Shown: positions 33,904 through 37,387 of the stretch, one piece after another
Layout: the number at the start of each line of letters is the position of its first letter
How positions within the stretch are numbered: the first letter of the stretch is position 1
Assembly: GCA_031279015.1 (NCBI GenBank)
Contig: JAITJI010000051.1
Location: 1 to 37,387 of the forward strand
Direction of reading: 5' to 3'
Origin: Spirochaetaceae bacterium
Lineage (GTDB): Bacteria > Spirochaetota > Spirochaetia > Treponematales > Breznakiellaceae
Length of the DNA stretch: 37,387 nt
Notes under the pieces: model-generated
What the model was told of the DNA's origin: nothing
What the model saw: the letters and a program-made list of their open reading frames with translations, nothing else
Database searches by the model: none
Translations under genes and position numbers: made by a program

Positions 33904-36591
33904 ATGTCTGAAGCTCTCCTTAAGAATGTACAGGATATGCTGAACGAGGAAAAATGGACCCGGGCCACCCTCAGCAATTATTCTACCGCCCAGTTTAAGG
34001 AGTTAGATGATCTCCTGAAAGACGCCCGGGAAGAGCGGGTCTATGATGAACTGAAGAAAACCTGCGATGAACATCTGGGACATACGAAAAACAGTATCAT
34101 TGCCCTCTACCTTTCGGGGATGGTAGCCCTGTCCCGGCAGATAATCGATGATTCCGCCCTGATCAACCTGGTCAGCATCTTTGTGGATAACCATAAATGG
34201 GCCATCGTGAAGTATCTCTGTGAGCGGATTCTGGATTACGGCGAATCCAAATTCGCCCTCCGGACCCTGGCGGAATGTTACAAGAATGAGAACGAGGAAG
34301 ATGCGATCTTCGGTATCTGGGAACGGCTTGTCAAGGTTGATTTTGAAGAGGCGGATCTGGCCAAGGCTCTGGCGGAACATTACGAACGGATCCCCAATAT
34401 TGATGCAGCGGTGGATTATTACAAGAAGGCCCTGCACCGGTATATAAACAAACAGCTTTTTACCAATGTCCGGGAGATCTGGGCAAAACTCCTGGATTAC
34501 TGCCCCATGGACATCGACTTTTTCCTCCATGTACAAAAGAAAATAGCCAAAAACATCAGTGAAGAAAAGGCGGTGCTCCTCCTGCAGGATGTGTATGCTT
34601 CCTGTAAAAAACGGAAGGATATCAACACCGCCATCATTATTCTCAAGATCATTCTCCAGTATGATCAGCGGGATTCCCATTCCCGCAGGGAGATCACCGA
34701 GTGTTTTCGGGAAAAATATGCCGACCACAGCCAACTGGAAGAGTATATCCGGATATCCAACATCTCCCAGAACTGGCGTAACGTCCATGAGGCCATTCAG
34801 GACTTTGAAAAGCATATTGCCTTTGACAAGGGAAACTATGTGTACCACCGGACCTGGGGGGTTGGGCGTATTGCCAGTGTCCAGGGGGATGATATCCTTA
34901 TCGACTTTGCAAAAAAACGGGGTCATTCCATGTCCCTTAAGATGGCGGTGGACGCCCTGCAAACCCTGTCGAAGAATCACATCTGGGTTCTGAAGGCAAC
35001 CTGGAAAAAGGAAAAACTCCATGAATGGGTCAAAAGCGAGCCCATTTTGGCCCTGAAGACGGTTATCAAGAGTTTTGGAAATTCCTGCGATATCAAACGG
35101 ATAAAGACGGAGATGTCGCCTTCAATTTTGTCCGCCGGCGAATGGATCGCCTGGAGCAGCAAGGCCCGGGAGATATTGAAGGGAGATCCCTCCTTTGGGG
35201 TTAGTCCCGAAAACATCGATCTCTTTACCGTCCGGGAACGGCCTATCAGCATTGAGGAGAAGCTCTACAATGAATTTAAGGCGGAACGAAACTTTTTTGA
35301 CCGGGTTCAGACCATCAGAAATTTTACCGCCCAAAAGGACCCGGAACTGGATTCGGAGTATTTTACCGAAATGTTCGCCTATTTTGCCGGGTATCTCCGC
35401 TCCCTGAACCAGGTTACCGAACAGGTAGTGGCCTCCTACCTCCTGGTAAAGGACCTGGCGGGCCGCTATCCCCAGCTTGGCTCATCCCTGCAGCTCAACT
35501 TCCTGCAGATCTTTGAGGGGATAAGCGATGTGCCGACCCTCTTTTTCAATTTGAAGGACAATAAATTAAAGGAGGAATTTCTCCATCATATCAAACTCTT
35601 TGTCCCCTCCTGGCCGGAGATTTTTATCAAACTCTTTCCCTATGCCCTGGCCCCTTCCATCATCAACAATCTTGAAAAGGAAGGTTATGAGGACAAACTG
35701 GTCGCCATGGCGATCAATTGTTTTGAAAATTACCGGGAAAACAGGGAAGCCGTGTTATGGATTTACCGGAATCTCAATAAAACACCCTGGTTTGAGAAGA
35801 CGGGTATTTCCTTTGAAAAGCAGCTTATCACCCTGATTTACATTCTTGATATCAGTTACCGGGAAATTGAAAACCATCGGGATACTGCGGAAAACCGGAA
35901 GATAAACAAACAGGTGTATAACATCCTCTTTAAGGAAGGGCTTCTGAACTCCTTTGTTGAAACCGCCGATTCGGACACGATTCTGCGGATCTTCACCTTT
36001 ATTGAGGATGTAAAGGATCTGGATCCTGCCGATAAGATAAAGCTCCGGAGCAGGATTCAGGATAAACATCCGGACTTTAAGTTTTTTGGGGATACGGAAA
36101 AAACAGTTATTACCCGGGGTCTCATGGTTACCGCCGTCATGTACGAAGAAAAGCAGCGGCAGCTTACCCATATCATGGAGGTGGAGGTGCCGGCAAATTC
36201 CAGGGAAATCGCCTTTGCTCTGTCACTGGGCGACCTCAGGGAGAATGCGGAGTACAAGGCCGCCAAGGAGAAACAGGAGATACTCAATTCCATGGTTGCA
36301 AAGCTGAAGGATGAAATTGAACGGGCCCAGTTGTTCGATCCCGGTACCATCAATGCCAACCGGGTGTCCTTTGGTACAAAGGTGGTTCTGAGTAACGACT
36401 CCAAAGAAAAAAAAGAGGAGTATACGATCCTGGGTCCCTGGGAATCGGACCCGGAAAACCGGATCATCTCCTATCTTTCACCCTTTGGCGGTACGCTTCT
36501 CAACAAGAAAGTTGGTGAAAAATTTGATTTTTCCATCAACGATGAGAAAATTTCCTATACGGTTGAACAGATTGCTCCGGTGATCTTTTGA
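33904..36591 (+). CDS. greA: GreA-type transcription factor with about 740-residue helical extension
   Basis: Gre factors enter the RNA polymerase secondary channel and stimulate cleavage of backtracked RNA. The last 155 or so residues of this 895-residue protein are a GreA: a coiled-coil with the acidic tip LGDLRENAEYKAAKE (G776, D777, E780) and the C-terminal FKBP-like fold (VSFGTKVVLSND, ISYLSPFGGTLLNKKVGEKF). The rest is helical TPR-like sequence plus a small beta segment around residue 318 (RTWGVGRIASVQGDDILIDF), like a KOW/Tudor-type fold. As I recall, equally large GreA proteins are annotated in Borrelia and Treponema, so the plan is spirochetal rather than unique. AAGGAG precedes the ATG. 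Confidence 0.93.
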   Translation: MSEALLKNVQDMLNEEKWTRATLSNYSTAQFKELDDLLKDAREERVYDELKKTCDEHLGHTKNSIIALYLSGMVALSRQIIDDSALINLVSIFVDNHKWAIVKYLCERILDYGESKFALRTLAECYKNENEEDAIFGIWERLVKVDFEEADLAKALAEHYERIPNIDAAVDYYKKALHRYINKQLFTNVREIWAKLLDYCPMDIDFFLHVQKKIAKNISEEKAVLLLQDVYASCKKRKDINTAIIILKIILQYDQRDSHSRREITECFREKYADHSQLEEYIRISNISQNWRNVHEAIQDFEKHIAFDKGNYVYHRTWGVGRIASVQGDDILIDFAKKRGHSMSLKMAVDALQTLSKNHIWVLKATWKKEKLHEWVKSEPILALKTVIKSFGNSCDIKRIKTEMSPSILSAGEWIAWSSKAREILKGDPSFGVSPENIDLFTVRERPISIEEKLYNEFKAERNFFDRVQTIRNFTAQKDPELDSEYFTEMFAYFAGYLRSLNQVTEQVVASYLLVKDLAGRYPQLGSSLQLNFLQIFEGISDVPTLFFNLKDNKLKEEFLHHIKLFVPSWPEIFIKLFPYALAPSIINNLEKEGYEDKLVAMAINCFENYRENREAVLWIYRNLNKTPWFEKTGISFEKQLITLIYILDISYREIENHRDTAENRKINKQVYNILFKEGLLNSFVETADSDTILRIFTFIEDVKDLDPADKIKLRSRIQDKHPDFKFFGDTEKTVITRGLMVTAVMYEEKQRQLTHIMEVEVPANSREIAFALSLGDLRENAEYKAAKEKQEILNSMVAKLKDEIERAQLFDPGTINANRVSFGTKVVLSNDSKEKKEEYTILGPWESDPENRIISYLSPFGGTLLNKKVGEKFDFSINDEKISYTVEQIAPVIF

Positions 36592-36616
36592 AAAAAAAGC
36601 CGGCTTCCGGTATAAT
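36588..36616 (+). promoter_or_regulatory. near-consensus sigma-70 promoter for the vWA gene
   Basis: TTGAAA (36588-36593) and a perfect TATAAT (36611-36616) are 17 bases apart. The -35 overlaps the greA stop codon. The predicted start is about 36623, giving a leader of about 19 bases before ATG 36642. This makes it the best promoter in the window. Confidence 0.65.
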
Positions 36617-36641
36617 AATAGTATAAGGAAAGTAGGAATCT

Positions 36642-37387
36642 ATGAAAAAGTTTTTTTTAATCTCCATGCTTTTTCTGAGGGTTCTCTTCTCTTCTGCCGC
36701 TCAAACAGGACCCGTCGATCTCGTCCTGCTTTTAGATGTATCCGCCAGTATGAGCAGTTCCTACGGAGAAGTAAGGGACTATCTTTCCGGGCCATTTCTC
36801 CGGGAATTTCTCCGTTTCGGCGATACCTTTCATATTATTTCCTTTTCGGAAACCCCCGGGATTGAGATTGTCCGCCGTGTGGAAGGCAGAGGGGATTTGG
36901 AAACCGTTATCGGCAGGCTTTTCCTGATGTATCCGGTAGAACCCTATTCGGATATCGCCGGCGCCCTGAATTATGCGGAACGGTATATATCGTTTTTACC
37001 GGAAAACCGGCCTAAAAAGATCGTGATCATCACCGACGGGGATGAGAGTATGCGGCCGGGAGCCGCTTCTGGAGGCGCCGGTATTTCTCCGGATACCGTG
37101 GATGCCCATGTTGCCGAAACTGCCGTCCGGCTGCGGAAGGCCGGGGCGGATCTCTATCTGGTACGGGTCCCCCTGGCAGGGAGAAGCGGTCCTTCCCCGG
37201 GCCGGGAACCCCTGCCTTCGCAACGGACCGAGACCGCCACGGCTGCCCCCGCCCGGCCGTCCCCGGCGCCTGCAACGGTTCCCGCACCCGCCCCGGCAAC
37301 GCCCCGTGCTACGGCTCCTGAACCCGCAACCCCGCAGGCCGCTCCCCCGGCAAGGTCTGCAACTCCCGCACCTGCCCCGGCAACGCC
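36642..37387 (+). CDS. secreted von Willebrand factor A protein with Pro/Ala-rich tail (3' end outside window)
   Basis: The frame is open to the window end (248 codons). It starts with a signal peptide (MKKFFLISMLFLRVLFSSAA, cleavage expected after residue 20). A vWA domain follows (about 25-185) with the MIDAS motif DVSAS (32-36), a conserved acidic VIITDGDESM and a hydrophobic LRKAGADLYLVRV. Residues from about 195 are a Pro/Ala/Thr linker with repeated DNA. vWA domains bind metal and mediate protein contacts; the partner is unknown. ATG 36642 is preceded by AGTAGGAA. An eight-T run (36651-36658) lies in the signal-peptide codons. The function of the part beyond the window is unseen. Confidence 0.85.
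   Translation, partial: MKKFFLISMLFLRVLFSSAAQTGPVDLVLLLDVSASMSSSYGEVRDYLSGPFLREFLRFGDTFHIISFSETPGIEIVRRVEGRGDLETVIGRLFLMYPVEPYSDIAGALNYAERYISFLPENRPKKIVIITDGDESMRPGAASGGAGISPDTVDAHVAETAVRLRKAGADLYLVRVPLAGRSGPSPGREPLPSQRTETATAAPARPSPAPATVPAPAPATPRATAPEPATPQAAPPARSATPAPAPAT
37281..37387 (+). repeat. imperfect 84-base repeat in the vWA linker
   Basis: A 23-base block starting CCCGCACC is found at 37281-37303 and again at 37365-37387, identical at 22 positions and 84 bases apart (28 codons). The repeat runs off the window. It encodes PAPAPATP-type units. Confidence 0.6.

Noticed and set aside
1-37387. CRISPR, tRNA, insertion sequence or prophage
   Set aside because: No spaced direct repeats, cloverleaf sequence, transposase, integrase or terminal inverted repeats were seen.

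Overview
The window reads as bacterial chromosome with a dense core-gene layout, and I infer a spirochete of the genus Treponema in the broad sense, possibly a termite-gut type lineage. The inference rests on moderately GC-rich DNA, a cytidylate kinase fused to ribosomal protein S1, a roughly 900-residue GreA-type protein, many membrane or secreted TPR proteins, and a zinc-ribbon gene beside rnpB. I ran no database search, so the lineage is an inference. There is no sign of phage, insertion sequence, CRISPR or tRNA.

Layout. 1-1188 is the end of a GH31 glycosidase. 1306-7681 runs on the plus strand: a YkgJ-type Cys-cluster protein, an MBL-fold hydrolase, a 67-residue protein, mltG, dnaG and rpoD. 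Most of these genes touch or overlap, making a peptidoglycan/replication/transcription operon. 7814-9247 holds a zinc-ribbon coiled-coil protein and the RNase P RNA gene, which the ORF view misses. 9329-18416 is the cell-shape cluster: a membrane TPR protein, mreB, mreC, mreD, PBP2 (mrdA), rodA and a fused radical SAM protein.

18548-26030 is a minus-strand operon read from scpA: scpA, scpB, an RluB-type pseudouridine synthase, cmk-rpsA, a GAF-AAA+-Fis sigma-54 activator, a membrane TPR protein and a lipoprotein. It joins chromosome segregation, translation and an activator with a variant GAFTGA loop. recA (minus) has its own unit and a long Pro/Ala/Val tail. A divergent PRPP synthetase (plus) sits across a 182-base intergenic region. 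28808-32714 is a minus-strand group: rpe, then two secreted or membrane TPR proteins flanking an exported protein of unknown function. 32899-36591 (plus) is a TPR protein followed by the giant GreA. A secreted von Willebrand A protein starts at 36642 and runs off the window; it has a near-consensus promoter overlapping the greA stop codon.

The best candidates for something new are an internal translation start at the cmk/rpsA junction, the AT-hook-like RecA tail, the GreA extension with its TPR partner, the GAFTSA activator, the enlarged RNase P RNA, very short leaders at two promoters, and an 11-base motif shared by two divergent intergenic regions.
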